DNA of 59,927 bases from Shewanella morhuae (GCF_900156405.1 NZ_FTNN01000001.1:294224-354150); one strand, 5' to 3'; positions 30,601 through 39,806 are shown, numbered from the stretch's first letter. Notes: generated from the sequence alone by a model not told the origin. Translations and numbers: made by a program.

Positions 30601-31845
30601 CTAAATGTGATTTTTTACGGGTGGTGTCGCGTACTTTTTAAACGCGAGGTAGCGCCAAAACTTTTCCAGTGGCCCTTGCTTGAAATAGCGTAAGTAAAGG
30701 CTGGCTAATAACAGTTGCACGATTGAATAAACAATTGCCATGACCATATATTGCCATCTATCTAACTGTAAGAGTAATTCAGGGGCGAGGTGTCTAAACA
30801 CTAACACGCCAACGATGGATTGCAGAATATAGAGGCTAAAGGCGAGTTTACCTACATTTTGTAATGAGGTCAGTATCTTAGGGCTGTTTTTACAAATTTT
30901 AACGATAATATGGATATAAATTTGCGCCATTGGGATCGCACTTAACATGGCTAAGGTATCTGAAAGCGCGACTAAAATTGGACGTTGTGTTAAGCCTAAA
31001 AGTATCGCTATTAGTGATAGCGATACACTGGCTATCACCAATTGTATGAGCGTAGTTTTGCTAAATCCCTGCTCAAAAGTTCCTTGTTGATATAACGCCA
31101 TACCGAGCAACATCAAGCCTGCGGTTAACCACATTAAAGTAAAAGGGATCACTAACGCCATGTAACCCACCTGCATTAACTGCAACACGAGTTGGTCTGC
31201 ATAGCTTGAGGTCCAAGCACTGTACTGCTGTGCAAATAGGCTTGATTCGCGGATAAAAGATTTATCTGCGCTGCTAACAGTGATGAGGGTAATGATCACT
31301 AAGGCGCCGAAAATAAAGATATTGGCTTTACGTTTAAGGGCATCAATACTTAAATCTTTGTAACATAGCGCTAAAAACCCACTGATCCCGTAGGTGAGTA
31401 AGATATCGCCAGACCAAATCAAAATTCCATGGATTAAACCCAATGCCATCAACCATTTTAGGCGTGAACGTAAGCGCGGATACGCATTGAGCCCTTGGGC
31501 ATTAAAACGTTGATACTGAATAAAAAGCCCAACACCAAATAAAATGGAAAACAGACTAATAAAGCGCACTTTGATAAACAAGAGATTAAATGCTTCGATA
31601 ACTTGATCAGATAACAGCGGTGTTTCGTGAGGGGCATAGCCATAAAAGGTCATCCCCATAAAATAGATATTCATGAAAAATATCCCCAACACAGCTAAGC
31701 CACGAATAGCATCAATATTGGCATTGCGCTGTGTGGATATGATAGTAGCGCTGGCTGGTAGTGTGGCTCCTGAAGGGGGCGTTGACCACTCGTCAATAGG
31801 CTGGTTGGCTGACACGTGAGCTGAGTTCCTTTCGCTAGTAAGCAT
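30601..31845 (-). CDS. DUF418 family membrane protein (YeiB-like)
   Basis: 414 aa with about 10 TM helices. The N-terminus of the conserved part, NIDAIRGLAVLGIFFMNIYFM (from about residue 42), is the acyltransferase-3-like opening of the DUF405/DUF418 pair. The C-terminal DUF418 domain ends with GKLAFSLYILQSIVG and FKQGPLEKFWRYL. Residues 1-40 are hydrophilic and not conserved, so a start further in is possible. The function is unknown, though the fold suggests transfer of an acyl group across the membrane. Confidence 0.88.
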   Translation of the reverse strand: MLTSERNSAHVSANQPIDEWSTPPSGATLPASATIISTQRNANIDAIRGLAVLGIFFMNIYFMGMTFYGYAPHETPLLSDQVIEAFNLLFIKVRFISLFSILFGVGLFIQYQRFNAQGLNAYPRLRSRLKWLMALGLIHGILIWSGDILLTYGISGFLALCYKDLSIDALKRKANIFIFGALVIITLITVSSADKSFIRESSLFAQQYSAWTSSYADQLVLQLMQVGYMALVIPFTLMWLTAGLMLLGMALYQQGTFEQGFSKTTLIQLVIASVSLSLIAILLGLTQRPILVALSDTLAMLSAIPMAQIYIHIIVKICKNSPKILTSLQNVGKLAFSLYILQSIVGVLVFRHLAPELLLQLDRWQYMVMAIVYSIVQLLLASLYLRYFKQGPLEKFWRYLAFKKYATPPVKNHI

Positions 31846-31962
31846 GTTTGACTTTTTGAGCTGATTTAAGAAGACTAGCCTAGCAGGCGCTTGCCTCCAA
31901 TCAAATATAGAAAGCCTAGAAAGTGGAATATAGAAAGTGAAATATCGGCGTAAAACCTAATG

Positions 31963-31997
31963 AAAAATATTGCCGATTAACGATTCGGCAATATTTT
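31963..31997 (-). terminator. Intrinsic terminator of the thioesterase gene
   Basis: Stem AATATTGCCGA / TCGGCAATATT with an 8-nt loop and a U-run on the minus strand, about 130 nt past the thioesterase stop. The remaining 31846-32122 spacer shows nothing else. Confidence 0.8.
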
Positions 31998-32122
31998 CGT
32001 TCACTGTTTAGCATAGTTAACGCTAACGTCATGTATCTGTTGTCATTGTAAGCTCGTATTAGGCCAATGCCTGTCACTTTAGCCTATTGAATGCGGCAGC
32101 CTCGTTTCGCGATGGGGTCATA

Positions 32123-32623
32123 CTATTTTTGCGGCTTTTCAGATATCCACAACTTGATATGTCCCTTCACAACGACCACACCTTCGGTATCGTATGCCGT
32201 AACGGGGACCAGCATATCACCGGGAGTCCATTGCTCTGGCGTCACTTCTGCAATGCATAAAATATCGCTACCAGCCTTAGCGGTATAATCCAAACTCATG
32301 CCCTTAGGGATCCAACGTAAATGGGTTGGAATAGAGGCTTCGGCCATCACACCCATCGCCATTTCTAAACCATTACAAATCGCAATCACATGCACCGTTT
32401 TAATGTGGTTGTGCACTGCATGGCGTTTTTTTATTAAACAGGCACAATGATTAAGGCGTAATTCAGTGATCAGTGGTTTGATGGTGCCAAAATAGGGTGC
32501 CATGCGTGAAACCATGATTGAAAACAGTTTTTGGCCGAAGGGATATCGGCGAGTTTTGTGGTAGAGCGCGAGCACTTTATTGGTTTTTTGTTTAGCAGTG
32601 CTGACGGAATCGGTCTGGCGCAT
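32123..32623 (-). CDS. Hotdog-fold thioesterase-like protein (DUF4442 type)
   Basis: 166 aa from the ATG at 32623, which has AAGG 6 nt upstream; the open frame continues to 32713 without similarity. A single hotdog domain (about 35-160): LRLNHCACLIKKRHAVHNHIKTVHV, ICNGLEMAMGVMAEASIPTHLRW, then MSLDYTAKAGSDILCIAE. This fits the DUF4442/PaaI-like group. Probably hydrolyses an acyl-CoA or acyl-ACP; substrate unknown. Divergent from the DUF368 gene. Confidence 0.83.
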   Translation of the reverse strand: MRQTDSVSTAKQKTNKVLALYHKTRRYPFGQKLFSIMVSRMAPYFGTIKPLITELRLNHCACLIKKRHAVHNHIKTVHVIAICNGLEMAMGVMAEASIPTHLRWIPKGMSLDYTAKAGSDILCIAEVTPEQWTPGDMLVPVTAYDTEGVVVVKGHIKLWISEKPQK

Positions 32624-32846
32624 GGTCATCCTTAGTAATATGCAAAGGGATATTGTTATCTTAAGACTATTCCAAGTTATGCTTGGGTAGTTCTGGTCGG
32701 ATGAGTTTAACATTAGGGTAACAACAAATACCAGTCAGCTTAATCAAGCAAACTTCATTTCGTAGTTTTTAGCGTAACACCGTATAATTGCGGCCAATTT
32801 GTCGTTTAGCGGCAATGGCATTTTTATTTAGCAATAAGGACTCACA

Positions 32847-33761
32847 GTGAAATATTTGCTGACGTATTTTAAGGGCATGGCCATGGGTGCTGCCGACGTT
32901 GTGCCTGGCGTTTCAGGCGGCACCATAGCGTTTATTACCGGTATTCTTGATACCTTGCTCGACAGTGTAAAGCGCATCAATCCTTCGTTATGGGGCGTGA
33001 TTAAGTCAAAAGGGGTAAAAGGGGCCTTTGTCCATATTAATGGCGGTTTTTTAGTGAGCCTGCTGGCGGGGATCCTAACCAGTATTTTTACCTTTGCTAA
33101 GCTGATTTCTTGGTTGCTCGCAACGCACCCAATCCCAATTTGGTCGTTCTTTTTTGGGCTTATCATCATCTCTGTCGTGCATATGCTCAAGCAAGTGAGT
33201 GGTTTTACGGTGGCACGTTTTGCTTTATTTGCCTTAGGCGTGCTGGCGGCGTGGGCGATTACTGTGCTAAATCCCGTGGCAATAGAAGCCAGTTATATCA
33301 ACATATTCTTCGGTGGCGCGATTGCCATTTGCGCTATGGTATTACCGGGGATTTCAGGTAGCTTCATCTTATTATTGTTAGGCTTATATCCTGTAGTGCT
33401 CACAGCGGCTAAAGATTTTCAGCTCGATATTTTGGCCTGTTTTGCCGTTGGCGCAGTGACGGGATTATTGACTTTTAGCCATTTATTGTCGGCACTACTG
33501 CGGAAATATCACGATGCGACTATCGTGTTTTTAACCGGTTTAATGTTAGGCACCTTAGGTAAAATTTGGCCGTGGAAAGAAACCTTAACCTGGCGAACAA
33601 ATTCACATGGCGAACAAGTACCTTTATTAGAGCAAAATATTTCGCCACTTAATTTTGAGCACATTACAGGTCAGCCTGCACAACTCGCTTTTGCCATCGT
33701 GTGTATGTTGGCGGCAATAGCACTGGTTTGGGGCTTAGAGAAAGTGGGTAAGAGGAGCTGA
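32847..33761 (+). CDS. popT: DUF368 polyprenyl-phosphate (C55-P) transporter, PopT-like
   Basis: 304 aa with 8-10 TM helices. The protein contains two related signature loops, GAADVVPGVSGGTIAFITG (about 14-32) and AMVLPGISGSFILLLLGLY (about 162-180), typical of DUF368 with its internal inverted repeat. Recent work on DUF368 and DedA proteins showed that they flip undecaprenyl phosphate back across the cytoplasmic membrane, recycling the lipid carrier for peptidoglycan and O-antigen; Vibrio and Staphylococcus members were the test cases. The start is GTG with AAGGA 6 nt upstream. Confidence 0.92.
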   Translation: MKYLLTYFKGMAMGAADVVPGVSGGTIAFITGILDTLLDSVKRINPSLWGVIKSKGVKGAFVHINGGFLVSLLAGILTSIFTFAKLISWLLATHPIPIWSFFFGLIIISVVHMLKQVSGFTVARFALFALGVLAAWAITVLNPVAIEASYINIFFGGAIAICAMVLPGISGSFILLLLGLYPVVLTAAKDFQLDILACFAVGAVTGLLTFSHLLSALLRKYHDATIVFLTGLMLGTLGKIWPWKETLTWRTNSHGEQVPLLEQNISPLNFEHITGQPAQLAFAIVCMLAAIALVWGLEKVGKRS

Positions 33762-33793
33762 ACCTTACTTATTTTGAGGTGATTAAGTTATCA

Positions 33794-33826
33794 AATAAAA
33801 AGCAGCGATAAATCGCTGCTTTTTAT
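33794..33826. terminator. Bidirectional intrinsic terminator
   Basis: AATAAAAAGCAGCGA-TAAA-TCGCTGCTTTTTATT between convergent genes, with T-runs on both strands. Confidence 0.92.
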
Positions 33827-33837
33827 TGTTATCGAGA

Positions 33838-34497
33838 TTATGCCTGATTGGCTTTAATTTCCCGTAGATAACGGTAAATTGAATGGACTGAAATCCCTAA
33901 TCGAGTCGCCGCGACTTGGGCACTGTCTTTGAGTTCAAAAATACCTAACTCATGTAGTTGATTGACAATTTCGCGGCTTTTTTGTGAGGTCGAAATAGCA
34001 GGGTTGGAGCGCACTTCATGATTAATACTGTCAATGGTGCTGTGCAATGCTTCATCAATATTACGGGCAAACGTTTCGGGTGAACTGGTGACTTCAATAT
34101 TTAGTAAATTATCTGGCATCATAGTGCGTAGCACTGATTGCAGCGGCGCATCCATATCGCTATTAATACACAGTAAGGCTATTGGCTGATTTTTACGGTT
34201 ACGGATCACCGTAGTAATCGATCTTAGCGTTTTTCCATTAGTGCATTTGGTGAGATAAGAATTAGAAATATCCTGACCGGTCTTAAGCTTAAGCAAGGCA
34301 AGGTTAGTTATTGGTGCGCCCACTTCTCTGCCTGTCACATGGCCATTGGCTATTTTGACTACCGACGGATGTTTAGCATCTAAGCTGTGTAATACCACTT
34401 CAGTATGTTGACCATACATGGCTGCGATACCATCGACGATATTTTCGATGGATTTAAGAATATCCAGATCACTTTGCGTTAAATCTTGCAGTTTCAA
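33838..34497 (-). CDS. YheO-like PAS/HTH transcriptional regulator
   Basis: 219 aa. The N-terminal YheO-type PAS_6 domain (about 10-120) has IENIVDGIAAMYGQHTEVVLHSL and TTVIRNRKNQPIALLCINSD. The C-terminal helix-turn-helix (about 165-215) includes SREIVNQLHELGIFELKDSA and VAATRLGISVHSIYRYLREI. The start is TTG at 34497 with AAGG 8 nt upstream, the only sensible start in frame. It is the third minus-strand gene after ridA and cyuA, 50 bp from cyuA, so it probably controls this cluster and the divergent cyuP. The effector is not known; the pathway suggests cysteine or a product of it. Confidence 0.9.
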   Translation of the reverse strand: MKLQDLTQSDLDILKSIENIVDGIAAMYGQHTEVVLHSLDAKHPSVVKIANGHVTGREVGAPITNLALLKLKTGQDISNSYLTKCTNGKTLRSITTVIRNRKNQPIALLCINSDMDAPLQSVLRTMMPDNLLNIEVTSSPETFARNIDEALHSTIDSINHEVRSNPAISTSQKSREIVNQLHELGIFELKDSAQVAATRLGISVHSIYRYLREIKANQA

Positions 34498-34547
34498 AGT
34501 TTCAACCTTGGGTTGTTAACCCGCTAATGATCAGCGGGTCAAAATCA

Positions 34548-35822
34548 CTATGCCGACATAATATCGATAATAGTAACATCTGTGGATGACATACCATTGA
34601 GGATCATTTTACCAATATTTTTAATGGTTTTCTCTACATCGGTGGCGATAATACCTTGGCCGGAGACATTGTGACTACTGAGAGCCATCAAAAATGAGCG
34701 TACGGCCGCACTAGATGAAGTGCTGACCTTCATGGCGCAGGAGGCTTTTGCTCCATCACACACCATGCCAGAGCTATCGCTGATCACATTTTGAATTGCG
34801 AAACAAGATTGCTCGAATGAGCCACCGGCCAGATACACCATCGCCATAGAAGCTGCAGCACTGGTGACTGTATTACCACAAAATGCCGACAATGGTGGGT
34901 AATGGGATTTGATATAAATTGCCCCAAGGTGGCTCATAATCAAAGCTCGGGCGAGTTTTTCTTCCGAAGCGTTATAGCATTGTGCCGTTAATACCACTGG
35001 AATGGTTGCGGCAATGCCTTGGTTACCACTACCAAAATTACTCATGGCAGGTAAGTTAGCGCCGCCCATACGTGCATCGGACGCCGCAGCAGTTAACATA
35101 ACGATTTTATTGAGTAAGTCTTCACCAATAATACCCGCCGCGATACCGCTTTTCATAGTACGGCCGACTTCTAGACCATAGGGATTAGCCATGCCTTCAT
35201 CGGATAATTTGCCATTTAATTCAGAAGCCTCAAGGATAAACTTGATATCCTCGAAGGGGACTTCATTCGCAAAGTGATAAATGGATTCGATAGTGATGTC
35301 CACGCCAGCACAAATTGAACCCGTTGCCGTTGCCGCTGTATTATCAAGACTGAAGACTAACTCGCCATTGAGGCGTTTTTCGGCAATCAGCGTATGGCCG
35401 CCACAAATTTTAACTAGAGCTTCACGACTGCCTTTTTTAGCAATCACGCAGCAATAAATAAACTCTGCAGTTTGTGTGCGTTCAACGGTTACTTTTCCTG
35501 CATCGATCAGTGCCTGTGCCTTTGCGACTTGCTCTGGTGTTATTACCGCCAACACTTCTAAACCAGCATCAGGGTTACCTGCAATCGCGCCAGCGGCAGC
35601 GGCAATTGCAAGGCCAATTTTACCGGTGCCAGGTACAAATACACCCATAGAATTCTTATAAAGATTGTCAGACACTTGTACTGCAATTGAATCGGGTTCA
35701 ACGCCCAGTAAAGCGCGGGCTACAGCTGCGGCGTAAGCGGCAGCGATAGGCTCGGTACAACCTAATGCGGGCTTAACGACTTGTTTGATAATTTTAATAT
35801 ACTGTTGCCATTGAGGTTTCAT
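34548..35822 (-). CDS. cyuA: L-cysteine desulfidase CyuA (UPF0597 / YhaM family)
   Basis: 424 aa. Family UPF0597, in which E. coli YhaM/CyuA is a [4Fe-4S]-dependent enzyme breaking cysteine into pyruvate, ammonia and sulfide. The N-terminal [18 protein letters not shown] carries the first conserved Cys (residue 22), and conserved cysteines also appear in [23 protein letters not shown] and [12 protein letters not shown]. Related to the alpha domain of Fe-S serine dehydratases. It lies between ridA and the YheO-like regulator, with cyuP divergent. The ATG has AAGG 11 nt upstream. Confidence 0.93.
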   Translation of the reverse strand: MKPQWQQYIKIIKQVVKPALGCTEPIAAAYAAAVARALLGVEPDSIAVQVSDNLYKNSMGVFVPGTGKIGLAIAAAAGAIAGNPDAGLEVLAVITPEQVAKAQALIDAGKVTVERTQTAEFIYCCVIAKKGSREALVKICGGHTLIAEKRLNGELVFSLDNTAATATGSICAGVDITIESIYHFANEVPFEDIKFILEASELNGKLSDEGMANPYGLEVGRTMKSGIAAGIIGEDLLNKIVMLTAAASDARMGGANLPAMSNFGSGNQGIAATIPVVLTAQCYNASEEKLARALIMSHLGAIYIKSHYPPLSAFCGNTVTSAAASMAMVYLAGGSFEQSCFAIQNVISDSSGMVCDGAKASCAMKVSTSSSAAVRSFLMALSSHNVSGQGIIATDVEKTIKNIGKMILNGMSSTDVTIIDIMSA

Positions 35823-35847
35823 GAGCTTTATAACCTTATATTAATAC

Positions 35848-36231
35848 TTACATTTTAGCGTGTGCTATTGCTTCGACTTCCACTTTTGCGCCCAGCGGAA
35901 GATCTTTCACCGCAAAACAGCTACGTGCAGGGCAGTCGGTTTTGAAATAGCTTTTATATACTTCATTAAAGGCGGCAAAGTCACTGATCTCAGCAAGATA
36001 GCAAGTGGTTTTGAGGACGGTTTCGAGACTGCCTCCACCTGCTTCTAGCACGTATTTGAGGTTTTCTAATGATTGAATCGATTGTTCCGTGATCCCACCG
36101 TTAACGATACTGCCCTTTTTCTTACATACAGGGAGCTGGCCTGAGGTGAAAATCAGATTGCCATAAGTTGTGCCATGGGAGTATGGGCCAATGGCTGCGG
36201 GAGCATATTCTGCGTTAATAATCGTTTTCAT
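35848..36231 (-). CDS. ridA: RidA family enamine/imine deaminase
   Basis: 127 aa trimeric cytosolic protein that hydrolyses reactive 2-aminoacrylate, the intermediate released by PLP or Fe-S dehydratases and desulfidases. Family blocks: APAAIGPYSHGTTYGNLIFTSGQLP, ENLKYVLEAGGGSLETVLKTTCYL, and CPARSCFAVKDLPLGAKVEVEAIA, with the substrate-binding Arg in PARSC and the catalytic-region Glu near the end. ATG 36231 has TGGAG 5 nt upstream; the open frame reaches 36249. Placement next to CyuA fits detoxification of the aminoacrylate it generates. Confidence 0.95.
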   Translation of the reverse strand: MKTIINAEYAPAAIGPYSHGTTYGNLIFTSGQLPVCKKKGSIVNGGITEQSIQSLENLKYVLEAGGGSLETVLKTTCYLAEISDFAAFNEVYKSYFKTDCPARSCFAVKDLPLGAKVEVEAIAHAKM

Positions 36232-36383
36232 TGTTTCTCCATCTTGCAAATAAAATTGAATGTCGTAGTCGGACTATGTGCAACATTATTTGTATTTTTA
36301 CATTTTATTGCAATTATTTTTTAATGGATTTCATTTGTCTCTGCAATTTGTGCGTTATTAATCCCAATTTTAGCCAAGTTGTG

Positions 36384-36395
36384 AGCGTTAACGCT
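36384..36395. promoter_or_regulatory. Palindrome AGCGTTAACGCT, candidate operator of the cysteine cluster
   Basis: A perfect 12-bp palindrome in the 253-bp gap between divergent ridA and cyuP, about 90 bp before the cyuP start. A second palindrome, CAAATATATTTG, lies at 36442-36453. Either could be the site of the YheO-like regulator. The first is flanked by TGTGA but lacks the matching TCACA, so it is not a good CRP site. Confidence 0.4.
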
Positions 36396-36484
36396 TTGTT
36401 CAATAAAAGTTGAACGTATTGGTTGCTGAGTTCATTTTGTTCAAATATATTTGCAACAAATAATAGTAACAAGGTAAAGGTGAA

Positions 36485-37768
36485 ATGATGGATGCAACAA
36501 TGACGGCGGCTAATGCTGCCCAATGGAAAATAGATACCCGCTTCGATAGTACGGATTGGGGCTGGATTATTATGAGTATCGGCATGGCAATTGGCGCGGG
36601 GATCGTATTTTTGCCCGTACAGGTCGGTTTAATGGGCCTATGGGTGTTCTTACTGTCTGGCGTAATTGGCTACCCTGCTATGTATATGTTTCAGCGTTTG
36701 TTTATCAACACCTTAGCAGAATCACCAGAATGTAAGGATTATCCGAGTGTGATATCGGGTTACTTAGGTAAAAACTGGGGCATGTTATTGGGCGGTTTGT
36801 ACTTCACTATGTTGGTTATTTGGGTATTCGTTTATTCAACGGCCATTACTAACGATAGCGCCTCATTCTTACAAAGCTTTGGCGTGACAAAAGAATTACT
36901 GTCGAATAATCCCTTCTACGGTTTATTGCTGATTTGTGGTTTAGTCGCTTTAGCATCACGTGGTGAAAATCTATTATTCAAAATATCTACTTTTATGGTG
37001 CTGACTAAGTTGGGCGTGGTTGCTGTATTAGGGTTATTAATGGTGGATAAGTGGGATATCAATAATATTGGCGCGATCCCAGCAACAGGAGATTGGTTAA
37101 AAGATGCCATCGTTATGTTGCCCTTCACACTAACATCGATTCTTTTCATTCAAAGCTTAAGCCCGATGGTGATTTCATACCGCTCGCGAGAAAAATCCTT
37201 AGCAGTTGCGCGTTTTAAAGCCATGCGGGCGATGAACATTGCCTTTGGTATCTTGTTTGTTGTGGTGTTCTTTTATGCGGTGTCATTTACGCTAGCGATG
37301 GGACATGATCAAGCGGTGCGCGCATCAGAAGAAAATATCTCGGCCTTAGCTATGGTCGCCCAAGGTATGCAGGGACAAACGCTTAAACTACTCAGCCTGA
37401 CCTTAAATATTTTTGCGGTAATGACGGCTTACTTTGGGGTGTATTTAGGTTTTAGGGAGGCTTGTCAAGGTTTGACCATGAACATGCTACGCCGCTATAT
37501 GCCTGAAGATCGCATCAACAAAAAGCTGGTTGGTTACGGCATCATGATTTTCACCATTTTACTATCTTGGGGGGCGATTGTATTAAATGCCCCAGTGTTA
37601 AGTTTTACCTCAATTTGTAGTCCTATTTTTGGTTTGGTTGGATGCCTTATTCCAGCTTATTTAGTATATCAAGTGCCAGCGCTGCATAAGTACAAGGGCG
37701 CATCTTTATACATTATTATTATTACCGGTTTATTACTGTGTATATCCCCGTTCTTAGCGTTTAGTTAA
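36485..37768 (+). CDS. cyuP: HAAAP-family amino acid transporter, CyuP (YhaO)-like
   Basis: 427 aa with 11 TM helices. The first helix IIMSIGMAIGAGIVFLPVQVG contains the GAGI kink of hydroxy/aromatic amino acid permeases (SdaC/TdcC/YhaO group). It is divergent from ridA-cyuA-regulator, the same partnership as E. coli yhaO-yhaM, where YhaO/CyuP takes up cysteine. I infer cysteine (or serine/threonine) import here. AAGGTG precedes the first of two adjacent ATG codons. Confidence 0.88.
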   Translation: MMDATMTAANAAQWKIDTRFDSTDWGWIIMSIGMAIGAGIVFLPVQVGLMGLWVFLLSGVIGYPAMYMFQRLFINTLAESPECKDYPSVISGYLGKNWGMLLGGLYFTMLVIWVFVYSTAITNDSASFLQSFGVTKELLSNNPFYGLLLICGLVALASRGENLLFKISTFMVLTKLGVVAVLGLLMVDKWDINNIGAIPATGDWLKDAIVMLPFTLTSILFIQSLSPMVISYRSREKSLAVARFKAMRAMNIAFGILFVVVFFYAVSFTLAMGHDQAVRASEENISALAMVAQGMQGQTLKLLSLTLNIFAVMTAYFGVYLGFREACQGLTMNMLRRYMPEDRINKKLVGYGIMIFTILLSWGAIVLNAPVLSFTSICSPIFGLVGCLIPAYLVYQVPALHKYKGASLYIIIITGLLLCISPFLAFS

Positions 37769-37824
37769 CATTAAAGCGCTTGAGGTTAGCTAAATAACCT
37801 CAAGTCGAAGTTAAATTTAACTAT

Positions 37825-37863
37825 AAAAAACAGGTGTTGAATTGATCAACACCTGTTTTTTTA
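37825..37863 (+). terminator. Intrinsic terminator of cyuP
   Basis: AAAAACAGGTGTTGAT / ATCAACACCTGTTTTT, then a long T-run; about 60 nt after the stop codon. Confidence 0.92.
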
Positions 37864-38057
37864 TGTGAGATTTAACACTCTAGTAGTTATTTTGTTTAAA
37901 GGTTATGGGAAGTTGTCGGCTTAATGTGCTCTTTCGCGTGTTTTTTACGACTGAGATAACGGCGTTATTGTGCTGACAGTGAGAGCCCTTATAATGGCGC
38001 GTAGTCACTCTAGTCATATCTTTTTTCTCGTGCTCAATAATGTTAAGGAATGTCATC

Positions 38058-39197
38058 ATGCAAAGACGCAATTTTCTAAAAAGTGCGGCTATTTTGTCGA
38101 CCGCGGGATTTATCACACCGGTACTGGCATCTTCTCAACCGAGTGTTGTTGAGCATAGTTCAGCGGATGGACGTCGTCGTTTTACCTTAATCAACACTTA
38201 CCATCTTGTTGCCCCAGAAGGCTCTGAAGGCGTGGTTAAGTTGTGGATCCCGCTACCTGAAGATACGCAATTTCAATGGGTGCGTAAGCTGAGTTTTACT
38301 GGCAGTTTTAAAGATGCCTACATAACTTCAAACAACCGTTACGGTGCTAAAACTCTGTTTGCAACGTGGCCAGATGCTAAATCAAGCATGACCATGACGG
38401 TTGAGCTAGATATTGAAACGTTAGATTGGGAACCCATTAAAAGCGGCACCTTGGCCCATTACCGTACGCCAACAGAAATTAGTTATCCTGCAGATGTTGA
38501 ACACTATTTATTACCCACTAAACATATGCCAATTAATGGTATTGTGAAGTTAACAGCAGATAAAATTGTGGGCAGCGAAACAGAACCATTAAAACAAGCG
38601 CGGCTAATTTATCTTTGGGTCAGCGCCAATATGTTCCGCGATAATAGCGTAATTGGCTGTGGTACAGGCGATGTGGCCAGTATTTTAGCCAGTGGTATAT
38701 TGGGCGGTAAATGTACCGATATTAACTCCGTATTTGTGGCGCTAATGCGCGCCGTGGGTATTCCTGCCCGCGAAATGTTCGGTATTCGCTTGGGACAGGC
38801 GATCAAGATGGGTCAATATTCTAAAAAGGCGTTCGGCAGTGCCGATGACAAAGGCGTTGCCGATGTCAGTGGTGGCCAACATTGCCGCGCTATGTTTTAT
38901 TTAGCGGGTTATGGTTGGTTGCCTGCCGATCCTGCTGATGTAACCAGAATGCGTTTAACCGAGAAAAAAGAGCATAGCGATCCTGCTGTTCAGGCGGTGA
39001 ATGATTACCTCTTTGGTAATTGGGAAATGAACTGGATTGGCTTTAACTATGGCCGAGACTTTGATTTATTCCCCGAAGCTGAGCAAACACCATTGAATAA
39101 CTTTGGTTATCCCTATGCAGAAGTCGATGGCGATCCCGTGAATTATTATGAACCTAAAGTATTTGCCTATGACTACCAGTCAACTGAACAACGCTAA
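38058..39197 (+). CDS. Tat-exported transglutaminase-like domain protein
   Basis: 379 aa. Twin-arginine signal: QRRNFLKSAAILSTAGF (residues 2-18), cleavage after VLASS near 26. A transglutaminase-like (papain-fold) core carries a full triad: Cys in GGKCTDINSVFVALMRAVGIPAR, His in GGQHCRAMFYLAGYGW, and Asp in PADPADVTR. So it is a candidate peptidase or amidase rather than a decayed member. Tat export implies folding, and perhaps cofactor loading, in the cytoplasm. ATG 38058 has AAGGA 8 nt upstream; the frame can open at 38040. Its 3' end overlaps the MerT-like gene. Confidence 0.88.
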   Translation: MQRRNFLKSAAILSTAGFITPVLASSQPSVVEHSSADGRRRFTLINTYHLVAPEGSEGVVKLWIPLPEDTQFQWVRKLSFTGSFKDAYITSNNRYGAKTLFATWPDAKSSMTMTVELDIETLDWEPIKSGTLAHYRTPTEISYPADVEHYLLPTKHMPINGIVKLTADKIVGSETEPLKQARLIYLWVSANMFRDNSVIGCGTGDVASILASGILGGKCTDINSVFVALMRAVGIPAREMFGIRLGQAIKMGQYSKKAFGSADDKGVADVSGGQHCRAMFYLAGYGWLPADPADVTRMRLTEKKEHSDPAVQAVNDYLFGNWEMNWIGFNYGRDFDLFPEAEQTPLNNFGYPYAEVDGDPVNYYEPKVFAYDYQSTEQR

Positions 39198-39531
39198 GGG
39201 ACTTTTTGCGACTATGGCCGCTGCTGTTATTGCTGCAGTGGCTTCGAGTCTGTGCTGCATTGCGCCACTTATTTATTTGGTGTTCGGTGTGTCGGCCGCG
39301 AGCCTGTCGGGGATAGAGCAACTAAGCTGGTTGCAAGTACCTATGTTGATATTGTCGACTGGGCTTATCTTAATGGGATTTTGGCGGCTCTATTTTGCGA
39401 AAAAGCCATTGTGCACCGCGACGTTAAGCCGTACTCAGATGGTATGGCTCTACTGGTTAACTGTGCCTGTTGTGCTGGCGTTTCAGTTATATCCCTTTGT
39501 ATTACCTTGGTTATTAGAGGTTTTTGAATGA
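39169..39531 (+). CDS. MerT-like metal transporter
   Basis: 120 aa with three TM helices (about 12-34, 45-65 and 85-112). TM1 contains the CC pair (SSLCCIAPLIYLVFG) typical of MerT, which takes Hg2+ from MerP. The second cysteine pair of classic MerT, in the cytoplasmic loop, is reduced to a single Cys (KPLCTATLS). No merR, merA or merB is near, so the natural metal may not be mercury. The start is uncertain: ATG 39169 overlaps the preceding gene by 29 nt and has no strong Shine-Dalgarno, and an ATG at 39148 is also in frame. Confidence 0.78.
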   Translation: MTTSQLNNAKGLFATMAAAVIAAVASSLCCIAPLIYLVFGVSAASLSGIEQLSWLQVPMLILSTGLILMGFWRLYFAKKPLCTATLSRTQMVWLYWLTVPVVLAFQLYPFVLPWLLEVFE

Positions 39532-39806
39532 AGTTAGTGTTATTTCTTGCCTTGATTTTTTGTTCAGTATCGAGCTGGGCGGAAAATAGGCAAGTCACCT
39601 TAGATGTTAAGGGCATGACCTGCCCGCTATGTGTCACTGTCGTCAATAAAGCCCTGCGACAAACCGATGGTGTGATAAAGGCTAAGGCTTCGCTAAAAAC
39701 TGAGCAAGCTATCGTGACTGTGCCTGAGGATTTTAATCTAGACATCTTACTCAAGGCGGTCGATAAAACTGGGTATAAGGGCAGTATTAATAAAATAGAG
39801 AACTAA
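39528..39806 (+). CDS. MerP-like periplasmic heavy-metal-binding protein
   Basis: 92 aa. Signal peptide 1-18 (LVLFLALIFCSVSSWA), then one HMA domain with the metal motif GMTCPLC (about residues 29-35) and the family end TGYKGSI. Its ATG overlaps the MerT-like stop (ATGA), so the pair is translationally coupled. The likely role is to bind a thiophilic metal in the periplasm and hand it to the MerT-like carrier. Confidence 0.87.
   Translation: MKLVLFLALIFCSVSSWAENRQVTLDVKGMTCPLCVTVVNKALRQTDGVIKAKASLKTEQAIVTVPEDFNLDILLKAVDKTGYKGSINKIEN

Noticed and set aside
30382..30693. Plus-strand 103-aa ORF
   Set aside because: Antisense to the DUF1294 gene and the end of the DUF418 gene; the hydrophobic look comes from the complementary membrane-protein codons.
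34514..34536. Terminator between cyuA and the YheO-like regulator
   Set aside because: A stem of ACCCGCT / AGCGGGT exists but no U-tract follows on the minus strand and both genes are likely co-transcribed.
36378..36399. CRP site between ridA and cyuP
   Set aside because: One half-site TGTGA is present but the opposite half reads CTTTG instead of TCACA.
39169..39806. Mercury-resistance operon
   Set aside because: Only MerT- and MerP-like genes are present; there is no merR operator, merA or merB, and the MerT-like protein lacks the second Cys pair, so mercury specificity is not supported.
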